Shown here: positions 34,248 through 44,266 of the stretch, piece by piece | Layout of the letters: every line of letters starts with the position of its first letter | Position numbering within the stretch: position 1 is the first letter of the stretch | Assembly (NCBI GenBank): GCA_014584575.1 | Contig: JACTMP010000003.1 | Location: 1-64,000 of the forward strand | DNA length: 64,000 bases | Direction: 5' to 3' | Source: Chloroflexota bacterium | GTDB lineage: Bacteria > Chloroflexota > Anaerolineae > Promineifilales > Promineifilaceae | Translations under genes and position numbers: made by a program | Notes under the pieces: generated by a model | Database searches by the model: none | What the model was told of the DNA's origin: nothing | What the model saw: the letters and a program-made list of their open reading frames with translations, nothing else

Positions 34248-36641
34248 ATGTACCAACTTCAACCCCGGTGGCAGAAGGTTGCCCGCGAATTACGGCAAAA
34301 CAAGGCCCGAAACATCCTGGTGGTTCTTTCGATGATCATCGGTATATTTGCCATTGGTTTTGTGGTCAATTTGCAGCACATTCTGTCCCATGACATGACG
34401 GCCAGTTATCAGGCTTCCAATCCGGCGAGTGTCATCTACTATGTGTCCTCGTTTGATGAAGAACTGGTAGTGGCTATCGAGCAGATGCCGGAAGTCAGCG
34501 ACGCCGAAGGGCGTGGCTGGCTGCCATTGCGCTTCCAGGCTGGCCCCTCTGAATGGCGCAGTCTGACTCTTTACGCCATCGCCAATTATGACGATGTTCG
34601 CGTCAGCCAGGTAATGTCGGAAATGGGTGAATGGCCGCCCGCCAACCGGCAGATGCTGGTGGAGCGCACGTCGGTGGATTTTTTGGGCACGGCCGTTGGT
34701 GATACCATCCACATTCGCACCGCCACCGGCCTGGAACGGGAACTGCCCGTCACCGGCCTGGTGTATGATGTCAACCAGCGTTCGGCCGAATTACGCGGCC
34801 AGGGGTACGGCTACGTTACCATGGACACCCTGGCCTGGCTGGGTGAACCCTATGCCTTTGACCAGCTTCACGTGATTGTTGCCGGTGATCCCACCGATGC
34901 CACTCACATTCTGGACGTGGCCCGCCAGGTGCGGCAGCGCATTGAAAAAAGCGGCTACCAGGTGCGGTACATTGAAATGCCGCCCACCCCAGGGCTGCAC
35001 CCCGACCATGACAAAGTACAGGCGATCATCCTTATTTTGGGCGTCATTGGCGCTTTTTCACTGCTGTCCAGCGCCTTGCTGGTGGTGAACACCATCTCGT
35101 TTTTGCTGACGCAGCAAGTACGCCAGATTGGGGTGATGAAATCGTTGGGGGGCACGGCCGTGCAGATGATGGCCCTTTACCTGGTGATGGTCTTTGTCTT
35201 CAGCTTCATCGCCTTGCTGGTGGCCATACCGTTGGCCGCTTATGGGTCACGCAGTATGGCCGTCTATCTGGCGCAGCTGCTGAACTTTGATCTCACCGTT
35301 TTCACTTTTCCGCCCCATATTTTCCTGATTCAAATCAGCGTGGGCTTGCTGGTGCCTCTCTTGGCCACCCTTTACCCCATCATCGCCGGTACCCGCATTA
35401 CCGTTCGGGAAGCCATCGCTTCCTATGGCCTGGGGGATGAAAATCTGGGCACAGACCTGGTAAACAGGCTGCTGGCCAGAGTGCGCCGTTTGCCCCGTTT
35501 GTTATTGCTGCCGCTGCGCAACACCTTCCGGCGCAAAGGGCGGCTGATGCTGACCCTGGCAACATTGGTGCTGGGCGGCACCATGTTCATCGCCATCGCC
35601 AATTTGTACGTGTCCGCGCTGGATACACTCAATGAGCAGTTGGCCGCATACAGCAATTACGACATTCAGATTTCATTGGGCGAACCCGTGCGACTAAACG
35701 TCGTGGAGCGGGTAGCGGCGCAAACGCCGGGTGTGGCGGCCACAGAGGTGTGGGCTACCGGCCAGGGGCGGCGGCTGGAGGATGGTGAAGAGGGCGGCGC
35801 ATTTCCCATCATGGGCGTACCGCTGCAAAGCCACACCCTGTCGCCTATTTTGCTGGCGGGGCGCTGGCTGGAACCCGGCGACCAAAATGCCCTGGTGATC
35901 AGCGCCTTTTTGCTGGAACTGGAACCGGACTTACAGGTGGGGGATGAGATTGAGGTGAAGCTGGACGGCCGTGAAACCCACTGGACTATCGTCGGCATCA
36001 CCAACGGCCCGTTGGGGGAAAGCATGGCCTTTACCGATTTCGACACATTGGCTTACGAGATGCGCCAGGCCAACCAGGGGCAGGTCGTCATGTTCACGCT
36101 GGAAAATGGCGATCCGGCCGCAGTGGCCCAGGCGGCCGGGGAGATTGAACGCGCCTTTACGACGTTGGGTGTGGATGTGGGGTTGGTGGAAACGGCCGTT
36201 TCCACCCGTGAAAACGCCACCTCCCAACTCATGCCGGTGGTCATTTTTCTCATTGTCATGGCCGTGCTGCTGGCGCTGATCGGCGGGATTGGCCTGGTGG
36301 GGACCATGAGCATCAATGTGCTAGAACGCACCCGCGAGATCGGCGTGCTGCGCGCCATTGGCGCTACCGATGGCGCCGTGCGCCAGATGGTGCTGGTGGA
36401 AGGCATGGTCATTGGTGTGGTGAGCTGGTTTTTGGGGGCGCTGCTGGCTCTGCCGCTGGGCATGGTGTTAGCGATTCAGGTGGGGAATGCCATGGCCAAA
36501 GCCCCCTTTAATATCCAATTCTCCTGGTTGGGCATTGCGCTCTGGTTAGGTCTGGCGCTATTGCTCACCACATTGGCTACACTGCTGCCGGCCCGCCGGG
36601 CCATGCGGATCAGTGTGCGGGAGGCGCTGGTTTATGAATAA
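34248..36641 (+). CDS. FtsX/MacB-family ABC transporter permease
   Basis: Protein of about 797 residues with a duplicated layout. An N-terminal helix (about 23-43) precedes a large extracytoplasmic MacB_PCD-like domain, then three helices with the FtsX pattern (about 265-390). A second core follows, with a helix at about 430 and an FtsX domain at about 665-790 ([27 protein letters not shown]). Such permeases form mechanotransmission-type exporters rather than importers. The ATPase gene overlaps its 3' end, and two membrane-fusion genes follow. An alternative start at 34218 is possible; no clear ribosome-binding site decides. It may export the NRPS product or serve something else. Confidence 0.9.
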   Translation: MYQLQPRWQKVARELRQNKARNILVVLSMIIGIFAIGFVVNLQHILSHDMTASYQASNPASVIYYVSSFDEELVVAIEQMPEVSDAEGRGWLPLRFQAGPSEWRSLTLYAIANYDDVRVSQVMSEMGEWPPANRQMLVERTSVDFLGTAVGDTIHIRTATGLERELPVTGLVYDVNQRSAELRGQGYGYVTMDTLAWLGEPYAFDQLHVIVAGDPTDATHILDVARQVRQRIEKSGYQVRYIEMPPTPGLHPDHDKVQAIILILGVIGAFSLLSSALLVVNTISFLLTQQVRQIGVMKSLGGTAVQMMALYLVMVFVFSFIALLVAIPLAAYGSRSMAVYLAQLLNFDLTVFTFPPHIFLIQISVGLLVPLLATLYPIIAGTRITVREAIASYGLGDENLGTDLVNRLLARVRRLPRLLLLPLRNTFRRKGRLMLTLATLVLGGTMFIAIANLYVSALDTLNEQLAAYSNYDIQISLGEPVRLNVVERVAAQTPGVAATEVWATGQGRRLEDGEEGGAFPIMGVPLQSHTLSPILLAGRWLEPGDQNALVISAFLLELEPDLQVGDEIEVKLDGRETHWTIVGITNGPLGESMAFTDFDTLAYEMRQANQGQVVMFTLENGDPAAVAQAAGEIERAFTTLGVDVGLVETAVSTRENATSQLMPVVIFLIVMAVLLALIGGIGLVGTMSINVLERTREIGVLRAIGATDGAVRQMVLVEGMVIGVVSWFLGALLALPLGMVLAIQVGNAMAKAPFNIQFSWLGIALWLGLALLLTTLATLLPARRAMRISVREALVYE

Positions 36642-37464
36642 CATGCGGTTGAAAAAACTGTTCGGCTTAGGCTTAAATGGGAACGGAGCGGCAAACGGCA
36701 ACGGCCGTTCCGCGCCCCCTTCTCATCTCATCGAGCTGCGCCAGGTCGTCAAAAATTATCATACCCCTGTTGGTGAATATGCCGCCCTCAAGGGGATTGA
36801 CCTGGCCATCAATCGGGGCGAATTTGTGGCCGTACTGGGCAAGTCCGGCAGCGGCAAATCTACCCTCATCAACATGATCACCGGCATAGACCGCCCCACC
36901 TCTGGGGCCGTCCTGGTGGGTGATATGCCCGTACACACCCTGAAAGAGAGCGAAATGGCGCGCTGGCGCGGCCGTCAGGTGGGCATCATCTTCCAGTTCT
37001 TCCAGCTCATGCCGCTGCTCTCCTGCCTGGAAAATGTGATGCTGCCCATGGATTTGTGCAAGCTATATACGCCCCGGACGCGCAAAGAACGGGCCTGGCA
37101 GCTATTGGAACAGGTGGAAATGACCGACCAGGCCCATAAGTTGCCCGCGGAAATCTCCGGCGGGCAGCAACAGCGGGTGGCCATTGCCCGCGCCCTGGCC
37201 AACGACCCGCCCATTCTCATCGCCGACGAGCCAACCGGCAATCTGGATTCGCAAACGGCCGATTCCGTCATCCGCCTCTTTGAAGCGTTGGTGGCTGAGG
37301 GCAAAACGGTGGTGATGGTGACGCACGATCAAGACCTGGCCCAACGCGCCACCTGGATCGTCGTGATTGCCGATGGACAGATCAGCCACACAACCGGCGG
37401 GGTATGGGAAACACCGCTGGCAGCGCCCCTGCCTACCTGGGAATTACAGGAGAATATCGCATGA
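36634..37464 (+). CDS. MacB/LolD-type ABC transporter ATPase
   Basis: Protein of 276 residues. After a Gly/Asn-rich head of about 30 residues come Walker [11 protein letters not shown]-loop FQFFQLMP, signature [15 protein letters not shown], Walker [13 protein letters not shown] and the H-loop VMVTHDQDL. This is the LolD/MacB ATPase class that drives FtsX-type permeases. The ATG at 36634 has GGGAGG 9 bp upstream and overlaps the permease stop by 8 bp; an ATG at 36643 is possible. Its own stop overlaps the next gene as ATGA. Confidence 0.93.
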   Translation: MNNMRLKKLFGLGLNGNGAANGNGRSAPPSHLIELRQVVKNYHTPVGEYAALKGIDLAINRGEFVAVLGKSGSGKSTLINMITGIDRPTSGAVLVGDMPVHTLKESEMARWRGRQVGIIFQFFQLMPLLSCLENVMLPMDLCKLYTPRTRKERAWQLLEQVEMTDQAHKLPAEISGGQQQRVAIARALANDPPILIADEPTGNLDSQTADSVIRLFEALVAEGKTVVMVTHDQDLAQRATWIVVIADGQISHTTGGVWETPLAAPLPTWELQENIA

Positions 37465-38822
37465 AACAGGCCAGATTTTTACTCCTCCTGCTCATCGGCT
37501 TCGGCGCCGTTCTGCCTGGCTGCCAGCCGACAACGGCCACGGAAACCGCACAAGCAGATGTCGCCGTTGCAACCACGGATGCAGACAAAACGGCCGTGAC
37601 CACCAAAGGTGAAATCGTACCCCTTCGCCAGGCAACCCTCTCCTTTCAGAGTGGCGGCCCGGTGCGCTCTGTGTTGGTTGTGAATGGCGATCAGGTTCAG
37701 GCCGGCGACCCATTGGTGCAATTGGACGATACCAATCAGCAAATTGCCATGACCCAGGCCGAGGCGCAACTGGCGCAGGCGCAGGCCAACCTGCAAACGG
37801 CCGAATCGTTGCGGGCGCAGGCACAAACCAACCTGGAAACAGCACGGCTGGGTGTAACAGCCGCACAAACCCGGCTGGACATCCTGACCGAAGACCCGAC
37901 TGCGGCCCAGGTGGCGGCGCTGGAAAGCCAGGTAGCGGTGGCCCAGGCCAATGTGGGGCTGGCCTCAGCTAACCGTAACGCGATGTTAGAACCTGTTAGT
38001 GAAGCGCAAATTTATGCCGCCCAATCTCAGCTTATCGCCGCTGAAGCCGCCCGGCTGCCAATCCAGAGCGCCTATAACCAGTTGCCGGAGGGCACAGCAG
38101 CAGACACAGTGCAGCAGGTGCAAATGCAGCTTAACGCCGCCCAGGCCCAGGTCAATGCTGCCCAGGCCGCGCTTAGCCAGATGAAAGAAGGGGCCACCGC
38201 CGCCCAACACCAGGCTGCTAACGCGGTGGTGGCAGCGGCGGCCGCCCAACGAGATGCCGCTCAGGCGCGGCTGGATCTGCTGCTGGCCGGGCCAAAAATC
38301 GAACAACAACGCCTTGCCGAAATCGAAGTGGGCCAGGCAGAAGCGCTGGTGGCGCAGGCAGAATTGGCTGTCTTGCAAGCAGAAGAAGGCGTTACAGAAG
38401 CGCAGACGGGTGTCGCGCGCGCACAAGTTGCCTGGGAAGTGGCGCAAGCGGCCCTGGAGCAAACGACGTTGCGCGCTCCGTTTGCCGGTGTCATCACGCA
38501 GTTAGCCGCCAGACCGGGCGAAGTGGTGGGGACGGGAGCGCCGGTATTAACTCTGGCTAATACGAGCGCCTGGCAAGTACAAACGAACGACCTGACCGAA
38601 CTGGATGTCGTTTTATTGCAGGTTGGGCTACCGGCCACCATACAGATTGAGGCGTTGCCAGGGGAAGTGCTGCATGGGCAGGTGGTGGATTTGGCGGCCG
38701 TTTCCCGGCTTAACCAGGGTGATGTGACCTATGTTGCCACCATTCTACTGGATGAAACGAACTTGCCGGTGCGATGGGGCATGACGGCGACGGTAGAAAT
38801 TGATGTGGATGGGGGTGAATAA
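37461..38822 (+). CDS. Membrane fusion protein 1 (HlyD/MacA-like lipoprotein)
   Basis: Protein of 453 residues with a signal peptide and lipobox FGAVLPGC (Cys about 19). A lipoyl-like half ([28 protein letters not shown]) is followed by a very long Ala/Gln/Glu-rich coiled coil (about 95-330), the second lipoyl half ([20 protein letters not shown]) and a beta-barrel domain. It is the periplasmic or cell-surface adaptor of the MacB-like exporter encoded upstream. The start at 37461 has AGGAGA upstream and an ATGA overlap with the ATPase gene. Confidence 0.9.
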   Translation: MKQARFLLLLLIGFGAVLPGCQPTTATETAQADVAVATTDADKTAVTTKGEIVPLRQATLSFQSGGPVRSVLVVNGDQVQAGDPLVQLDDTNQQIAMTQAEAQLAQAQANLQTAESLRAQAQTNLETARLGVTAAQTRLDILTEDPTAAQVAALESQVAVAQANVGLASANRNAMLEPVSEAQIYAAQSQLIAAEAARLPIQSAYNQLPEGTAADTVQQVQMQLNAAQAQVNAAQAALSQMKEGATAAQHQAANAVVAAAAAQRDAAQARLDLLLAGPKIEQQRLAEIEVGQAEALVAQAELAVLQAEEGVTEAQTGVARAQVAWEVAQAALEQTTLRAPFAGVITQLAARPGEVVGTGAPVLTLANTSAWQVQTNDLTELDVVLLQVGLPATIQIEALPGEVLHGQVVDLAAVSRLNQGDVTYVATILLDETNLPVRWGMTATVEIDVDGGE

Positions 38823-38824
38823 GT

Positions 38825-40213
38825 ATGAAACGTGCAATCACAGGCTTCGTGGTTGGATTCCTTTTGTTGGGCGGTGGTTTTCTGTTGTACCAACGCACCG
38901 TAGCGGCGGGGAATGAGACCACGGCCGAAACAACCGCAAATATGGCCGAAACGGGAACGGCCGTGAATGCCACGGCCGTCATATCAGCCGAGGGGTATCT
39001 GGCGCCGGTGCAAACGGCCAATTTAGCCTTTGCCGTCCAGGGGCAGGTAGCCGAGATTTTAGCAACCGAAGGCAGCCAGGTGCAGGCCGGTGATCCCATC
39101 TTGCGCCTGGATAGCGGGCAGATGACGCTGCACGTTCAAGAAATGGAACTGGCGCTGGCGCAGGCATTGGCTGCGCTGGCAGTGGCCGAAGCGCAAATCC
39201 CGGTGCTGGAAGCAGGTGTGACGATAGCCGAGTGGGGTGTTACCGCCGCCCAGGCGCAGCTGGATTTGCTGCTGGCGCCACCGCTGCCAGAAGAGATCGC
39301 GGCCGCCGAGGCTAATGTGGCCGTCGCTCAGGCAGGCATTACCCAGACAGCCGGGAATCGAGACGCCGCGCTCAACGGTAATAACGAGGCGCAGATTCGG
39401 GCCGCTGAAGCGCAGGTGGCGGCGGCGCTGGCGAATCGGGACGCACTGCAAGAGGGGTATGACCACCTGCTCGCCAATAATATGTTAGGCGCGCCGGAGG
39501 AAGAGATGCGGCTACGTTTGCAAGCGGCTGAAGCACAGGTCGCCTCGGCACAAGCGGCGCTGGATGCATTGCAGGCAGGGCCGACGGCCGTGCAAAGTGC
39601 AGTGGAGAATAACAGTGTCGGCGTCGCGGTTGCGCAGCGTGATGCGGCCGAGGCACAATTGGCGCTGCTGCAAGCGCCTGTTTCGGCAGCGCGAGTGCAG
39701 CAGGCTGAGGAAGCGGTGGCCCAGGCGCAAACGGCCGTGACGCAAGCGCAGACGGCCGTGCAACAAGGTCAGGCAGCGGTGGCCCAGGCCGAAGCGGGCG
39801 TAGCCCAGGCAGAGGCGGCTCTGCAAACTGCTCAGGCCGCGCTGACGCGGCTGACGCTGGTGGCCCCTTTTAGTGGCACTGTGGCCGGCCTGGAGGTGGA
39901 AGTGGGGGAAGTGGTAATGCCGGGCACGGCCGTGGCCATTCTGGCAGATACCACAACCTGGCTGGTGCAAACCAGCAATCTGACGGAACTGGATGTGGTA
40001 GGGGTGACGGTGGGGCAGCCGGTGCAGGTACATGTGGATGCCCTGCCCGGACAAACGTTGCAAGGTACCGTCACCGAAGTAGCCCTGGCATCTCAGGTTG
40101 TGCGCGGTGATGTGCTGTACACCATTACCATCCAACTGGCAGACAGCATCCATTTGCCCCTGCGCTGGGGCATGACGACTTTTGTGGATATGGCGGCAGA
40201 GCGTGATCGCTAA
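38825..40213 (+). CDS. Membrane fusion protein 2 (HlyD/MacA-like)
   Basis: Protein of 462 residues, a paralogue of the gene 2 bp upstream with the same layout: N-terminal membrane anchor (about 6-24, GFVVGFLLLGGGFLLY), split lipoyl domain (AVQGQVAEILATEGSQVQAG and VAPFSGTVAGLEVEVGEVV), and a long Ala/Gln-rich coiled coil between the halves. Unlike its neighbour it has no lipobox Cys and should be anchored by the helix. Two different adaptors in one operon suggest a mixed adaptor ring or duplication. The gene ends 11 bp before the convergent CHAT gene. Confidence 0.88.
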   Translation: MKRAITGFVVGFLLLGGGFLLYQRTVAAGNETTAETTANMAETGTAVNATAVISAEGYLAPVQTANLAFAVQGQVAEILATEGSQVQAGDPILRLDSGQMTLHVQEMELALAQALAALAVAEAQIPVLEAGVTIAEWGVTAAQAQLDLLLAPPLPEEIAAAEANVAVAQAGITQTAGNRDAALNGNNEAQIRAAEAQVAAALANRDALQEGYDHLLANNMLGAPEEEMRLRLQAAEAQVASAQAALDALQAGPTAVQSAVENNSVGVAVAQRDAAEAQLALLQAPVSAARVQQAEEAVAQAQTAVTQAQTAVQQGQAAVAQAEAGVAQAEAALQTAQAALTRLTLVAPFSGTVAGLEVEVGEVVMPGTAVAILADTTTWLVQTSNLTELDVVGVTVGQPVQVHVDALPGQTLQGTVTEVALASQVVRGDVLYTITIQLADSIHLPLRWGMTTFVDMAAERDR

Positions 40214-40224
40214 TGCCTCACGGC

Positions 40225-42849
40225 TTACTGCCCGGTATGTCCACCTAAAATGAAAAAAGGCGCCCAATAGTAGGGATGCTTATAGCGAATGGTAGAGGAA
40301 TCCAAAAAAGCGATTTGAGCCTGGCGGAGTGCCTGGCTGAAAGAGTGCGTAGCGGCCAGATTGCGGTAGAACTCACCCATCAGAATAGAAGTAGCCAGAT
40401 CATCAACCGGCCAATGAGAGGCCAGCACCAGCCGCGATCCGGCCATCAGAAAAGCGTGCGGCAGACAGAGATAGTCGCCTCCCCGCAGTAGCCCCCGGCC
40501 TGATTCACAGGCGCTTAACACCACCAGGTTGGCTTTTAGCTTTAATTGCAGAATGTCCAACATGTTCAGGCGATCATCGGCCAGTTCAATGTAGGAAAAC
40601 ATGGGGTTGTCGGGGCGAAAAATGGCGTGGGCGGCAATGTGGATGACGGCCGATTCCTGCGCCAATGGGGTTTCCAAAACCTGCCGGGAAGCGGATTGGC
40701 CTTCATACGCGGCAAAGTCTGGATAGGCAGCCCGAATCGCCTTTAGCTCGTCGGTGGTGTGATGCAACTGTGAACCCGCGTAACTGAGAATGAGGCCATT
40801 GCCTTGTGACGTTGGGCGGTTGTTAGCAGCTAACCAGGCGGTGACGCTGGGGGTGTAGCTGACTTCGTGTGTTTGTGCCAGGTAACGGCCGTTGACGGTG
40901 TCATAAAAAGCGTGCATGGGCAGCCGAAAAAGAAAGTCGTCGAGCACAATCAACAGGCGCGAAAATTGTGCCAGGAGAGAGGCCAGCGGGGACAAAAAAC
41001 AATCATACCAGCAGCCCAATAGTCGCTGGGCATCGGCCGTCAGTTGCTCGCTGTGCCGGTCTACCCAGGCCAATGGATACCCTTTCAGGCTGTGCAGGGA
41101 AGCGAGTTGCCGTTCTACGTCATCCAACTTCAGCGCCGCGCCAAGTTTGACGGCGGGTAAGGTGGCCTGGGTGGTGATGGGCAATACCCACAATTCCCGG
41201 TTGGCGGCGAAGTAAACCAACATGAGCGTATCCGGCGGTAGGGCGGCGCTGGCGTCATTTAAGGTGGCGGTGACATGCGTCAGGTGCGCCACTTTGTGAA
41301 ATGTTTGCTGTTCATGGCGGCGCGTGAGTTCAATCAGACGGTCTTCAAGCTGGCGGCGGCGCTCCCCATGCTGTTCGGTTTTGAGTTGATGGCGCAGTTG
41401 TTCGATGAACGGCCGTAGTTGTCCCTGGTCGGCCGGCCACAGCGCCGTCTCCCCTGGCTCATCCAGCGCCAGCGCATTGACCAGTTCGCGGGTGCGACCG
41501 CGCTCACTCCAATGAAACAGTTGGGGCATATCGTCTTTTAACAAGTGCAGCCAGGCCAGATCGCGGTAAACGGCTAACTTGTCATCCAGAAAGCCGGCGC
41601 GTAAGTCGCCGGACTTCATGCTCTGACTGACGTTTTCAACCATGTCTACCGCTTTGAGCAAGGCAACTTCCGCCTGTTGGTATTGCCCACTCTTCAGGTT
41701 GAGCAGCCCCAGGCCATGCCAGGCCATGTATTGCAGTTCCCAATCCTGGATCGTCTGCGCTGCCTGTTGCGCTTCGGCGAATTTAAGCCGGGCGGCCGCT
41801 CCCCGCCCCATTTCTGCCTGGCAATGTGCTATAGCCAGGTCTACCCGTATCGCCTCCCGCATGTAACCATCCTCGGTATAACGTTGGTGCAACTCCTGGA
41901 GCATGGCCAGAAATGGTGGTGATAACTGGTTGCTGTTCAGGACCCATTCAACTTCATAGAGAGTGAGGAGCAGGAGATTCTGGGGGTCGGAGACGATTTC
42001 GCGGGCGGTAGTAAAGGCGGCTTTTACGGCCGTGGCCGATGCACCTTGTTTGGAGCGTAAATGGGCCAGATGCACACTGGCGCGCGCCAGGTCAGGGCGA
42101 TATTGTCCGGCCAGCGCGGGCGCCGTCAAAATGCGCTGGCAATCGGTGAGCGAACTGTCGGCTTCGTGCCATAAGTTGAGATGCTTTTTGATGATGCCCA
42201 GGTTTAGCCGGGTGCGGGCAATTTCGATGAGCGCCTGACGCTGGTTGGGGTGGTTATGCCACAGGGCGATTTTGCGCTCATACAGTTCAATCGCTTCCTG
42301 ATACCGCCCCTGATACTCATAGGCGATGGCTAGATTATTGGCTAAACCGGCCAATCGCTGCCTGTCAGTTGGCTCATGGCTGGCAGACAGGGTATGGTAG
42401 GCAGCCTGCGCCACACGGCTGGCTTCGGTAAATTCACCCAGGCGATTGAGCGCACCAACCAGCCCCACCTGCATCCGGGCCAGATTCAGTTTATCACCCA
42501 GGCTAAGGTAATGCTCTTCTGCCTGGTGAAAATGAACAACAGCCTCTCTAGCCTGACCCATGATGGCGGACACATTGCCATATGCCCAGGCAGCCTGCGC
42601 CTGCGCTTCTGGGGAACCCATGAGGCGGCTGGCATCTTCAACCAGTCGGGCGATGGTATTGGCTCGCGTTGCGTCCCCGGAAAATGCATAACTGGCGGCT
42701 ATTTGCCGCCAGCTTTCCAATAACTTCAACTGGTTTTCGGGGGGATGTGCCTGTAGGAGCAAAGGCAATGTAGTCGGGTCTGGTGACTCGATTATTTGCT
42801 GCAACAACGCCTCAGCGCCATGTTCCGCAACAGGATGCTCAACTTTCAT
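40225..42849 (-). CDS. TPR-CHAT protein (caspase-like peptidase domain)
   Basis: Protein of 874 residues. The N-terminal 450 residues are TPR-like helical repeats (for example LANNLAIAYEYQGRYQEAIELYERKI). The C-terminal 300 form a CHAT domain, related to caspases and separase, with candidate catalytic His in VIHIAAHAIF (about 741) and Cys in VVLSACESGRGLL (about 780). Both catalytic residues are present, so proteolytic activity is possible. The gene is third in a minus-strand set after a sigma factor and a zinc-finger protein, separated by 108 bp that hold a 13-bp tandem repeat. TPR-CHAT proteins act in regulated proteolysis and in some defence systems; the target here is unknown. Confidence 0.9.
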   Translation of the reverse strand: MKVEHPVAEHGAEALLQQIIESPDPTTLPLLLQAHPPENQLKLLESWRQIAASYAFSGDATRANTIARLVEDASRLMGSPEAQAQAAWAYGNVSAIMGQAREAVVHFHQAEEHYLSLGDKLNLARMQVGLVGALNRLGEFTEASRVAQAAYHTLSASHEPTDRQRLAGLANNLAIAYEYQGRYQEAIELYERKIALWHNHPNQRQALIEIARTRLNLGIIKKHLNLWHEADSSLTDCQRILTAPALAGQYRPDLARASVHLAHLRSKQGASATAVKAAFTTAREIVSDPQNLLLLTLYEVEWVLNSNQLSPPFLAMLQELHQRYTEDGYMREAIRVDLAIAHCQAEMGRGAAARLKFAEAQQAAQTIQDWELQYMAWHGLGLLNLKSGQYQQAEVALLKAVDMVENVSQSMKSGDLRAGFLDDKLAVYRDLAWLHLLKDDMPQLFHWSERGRTRELVNALALDEPGETALWPADQGQLRPFIEQLRHQLKTEQHGERRRQLEDRLIELTRRHEQQTFHKVAHLTHVTATLNDASAALPPDTLMLVYFAANRELWVLPITTQATLPAVKLGAALKLDDVERQLASLHSLKGYPLAWVDRHSEQLTADAQRLLGCWYDCFLSPLASLLAQFSRLLIVLDDFLFRLPMHAFYDTVNGRYLAQTHEVSYTPSVTAWLAANNRPTSQGNGLILSYAGSQLHHTTDELKAIRAAYPDFAAYEGQSASRQVLETPLAQESAVIHIAAHAIFRPDNPMFSYIELADDRLNMLDILQLKLKANLVVLSACESGRGLLRGGDYLCLPHAFLMAGSRLVLASHWPVDDLATSILMGEFYRNLAATHSFSQALRQAQIAFLDSSTIRYKHPYYWAPFFILGGHTGQ

Positions 42850-42868
42850 CTGTTCGTTTATTTGTCAC

Positions 42869-42959
42869 GGCCGTAGCCTGTGGCCGTAGCCTGTGGCCGT
42901 AGCCTGTGGCCGTAGCCTGTGGCCGTAGCCTGTGGCCGTAGCCTGTGGCCGTAGCCTCT
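42869..42959. repeat. 13-bp tandem repeat, 7 copies
   Basis: Seven head-to-tail copies of GGCCGTAGCCTGT fill the spacer between the CHAT gene and the upstream gene. Six are exact and the last has one change (CTCT). The unit contains GGCCGT, the core of the over-represented ACGGCCGT palindrome, and a full ACGGCCGT stands at the left edge. The array overlaps the stop codon of the 42958 gene by 2 nt. Confidence 0.95.
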
Positions 42960-44229
42960 AAATAACCGATAGACAGACCTCCACCCCATTGCCATAAAAA
43001 CAAAGCCAGTATTGCGCCTGCTCTAGTTTGTCAAAGGTGAACGCGCCGGAAGGAGTTAATATCGCTGTTTTTACGACAGTCTGGTCGTGAATCAAACTCA
43101 CTTTGTCCACTGCTTCCATTGTGGCCCCCAATACCTGCCCTTCGATACGGTAAACGCCGTCAACTGTTCGGGACTGAGTGAGGATAATATCCAGCCCCAG
43201 TTCTTCAACTGTAAACAACTTTTGTTTACTGATCGGCTTCGGAGAAGTTCCCTTTTCCAGACTGATAATGTCTATGGCCGGGAATACCGGGAGTTTCTCA
43301 TCTTTGAGGCGGACGGGTTTGCTGGCCGTTAGTTTCATGATGCGATAGGCGCTGTAGTCAGCAGTGGGTAAAACATGAGCTAACATCAGGTTATCTATGG
43401 GGATGATGGTGTAGTAGTTGTGGTAGGCGTCGGCGCATAAGACGGCCTCGGCAACCACATCAATGTGATAGAGATCAGCCAGGTGTGGCCGGTCTGCCTG
43501 GCCGGGCATCACTTTTTTGATGTAAAAAACGGCGCTCTGGTTTTGAAGCCAGTCAAAACTCTCAAAGGAGGTTTCGGATTTGGATGCCGATGGCTCTGCT
43601 TTAATGACGTGGAGGTTGGCGGCGGTGGATACGGCCGTCTCTTTTGTGGCTTTGGCAATTGCGTAGATGTGGTTGCTGCTAAACCCGTTGGGGTCTGCTT
43701 CCAGGTCTGGGAAGAGAAAATTGACGTAAAACGGGGTGGAAGTGTCCACATCCAACACACCGGGCGATTCTGTAGCCGAACGGATGGCCGGTACTAACAC
43801 CTGTTCTTCTGGGATGAGGCGGGCGATGAACGTGCGCAGGCTCTCGCCCCAGGCAGGTAATTTGTCTTTGATGGTGACTGATAAAGAGCTTTTTTCGGTG
43901 ACGGTTTGTGGCATTGCTAAGGCCATCGCTTCCATCTCGCACTCCGCACATTCGGCAATATGGGCTGCAATCAGGACCGATTCCTCCTCGTCTAACAACC
44001 CCCACTGATAATTGAGCAAAGCGTCTGTCTCCGGGCATGATTCCCGGTGAAGCAAGGCCATCATGCGCGTGTCAAAATCCTTGAAGGCGGCCATTTGTTT
44101 GGCTGCTTCGTCATGCTCAAGGATATATTTTTCCACCTGCTCGTCGTAGACACCATCCAAAAAGGCGTCCAGTTGCCAGGGTTCAATCTGGGCAATGGCG
44201 TTGTAACCTTTGTTCTTTTTCTTCTTCAT
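42958..44229 (-). CDS. Putative anti-sigma factor, zinc-finger type
   Basis: Protein of 423 residues. The N-terminal part has a putative zinc-binding motif HIAECAECE (about residues 89-97), the HxxxCxxC arrangement of anti-sigma zinc fingers. The rest (about 130-420) is a beta-rich region I do not recognise, possibly with an Ig-like or carboxypeptidase-regulatory-like end (VYRIEGQVLGATMEAVDKVSL ... GAFTFDKL). I see no membrane helix, so it should be soluble. It sits directly after the sigma-factor gene (37-bp gap) and before the CHAT gene, so it probably restrains that sigma factor. This role is inferred from motif and position. Confidence 0.7.
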   Translation of the reverse strand: MKKKKNKGYNAIAQIEPWQLDAFLDGVYDEQVEKYILEHDEAAKQMAAFKDFDTRMMALLHRESCPETDALLNYQWGLLDEEESVLIAAHIAECAECEMEAMALAMPQTVTEKSSLSVTIKDKLPAWGESLRTFIARLIPEEQVLVPAIRSATESPGVLDVDTSTPFYVNFLFPDLEADPNGFSSNHIYAIAKATKETAVSTAANLHVIKAEPSASKSETSFESFDWLQNQSAVFYIKKVMPGQADRPHLADLYHIDVVAEAVLCADAYHNYYTIIPIDNLMLAHVLPTADYSAYRIMKLTASKPVRLKDEKLPVFPAIDIISLEKGTSPKPISKQKLFTVEELGLDIILTQSRTVDGVYRIEGQVLGATMEAVDKVSLIHDQTVVKTAILTPSGAFTFDKLEQAQYWLCFYGNGVEVCLSVI

Positions 44230-44266
44230 GGTCTATCTCCACCAACTGTTATGCGGCTGCCCGCCA

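Noticed and set aside
42869..42959. Possible CRISPR array
   Set aside because: The seven 13-bp units are directly adjacent with no spacers, and no cas gene is in the window.
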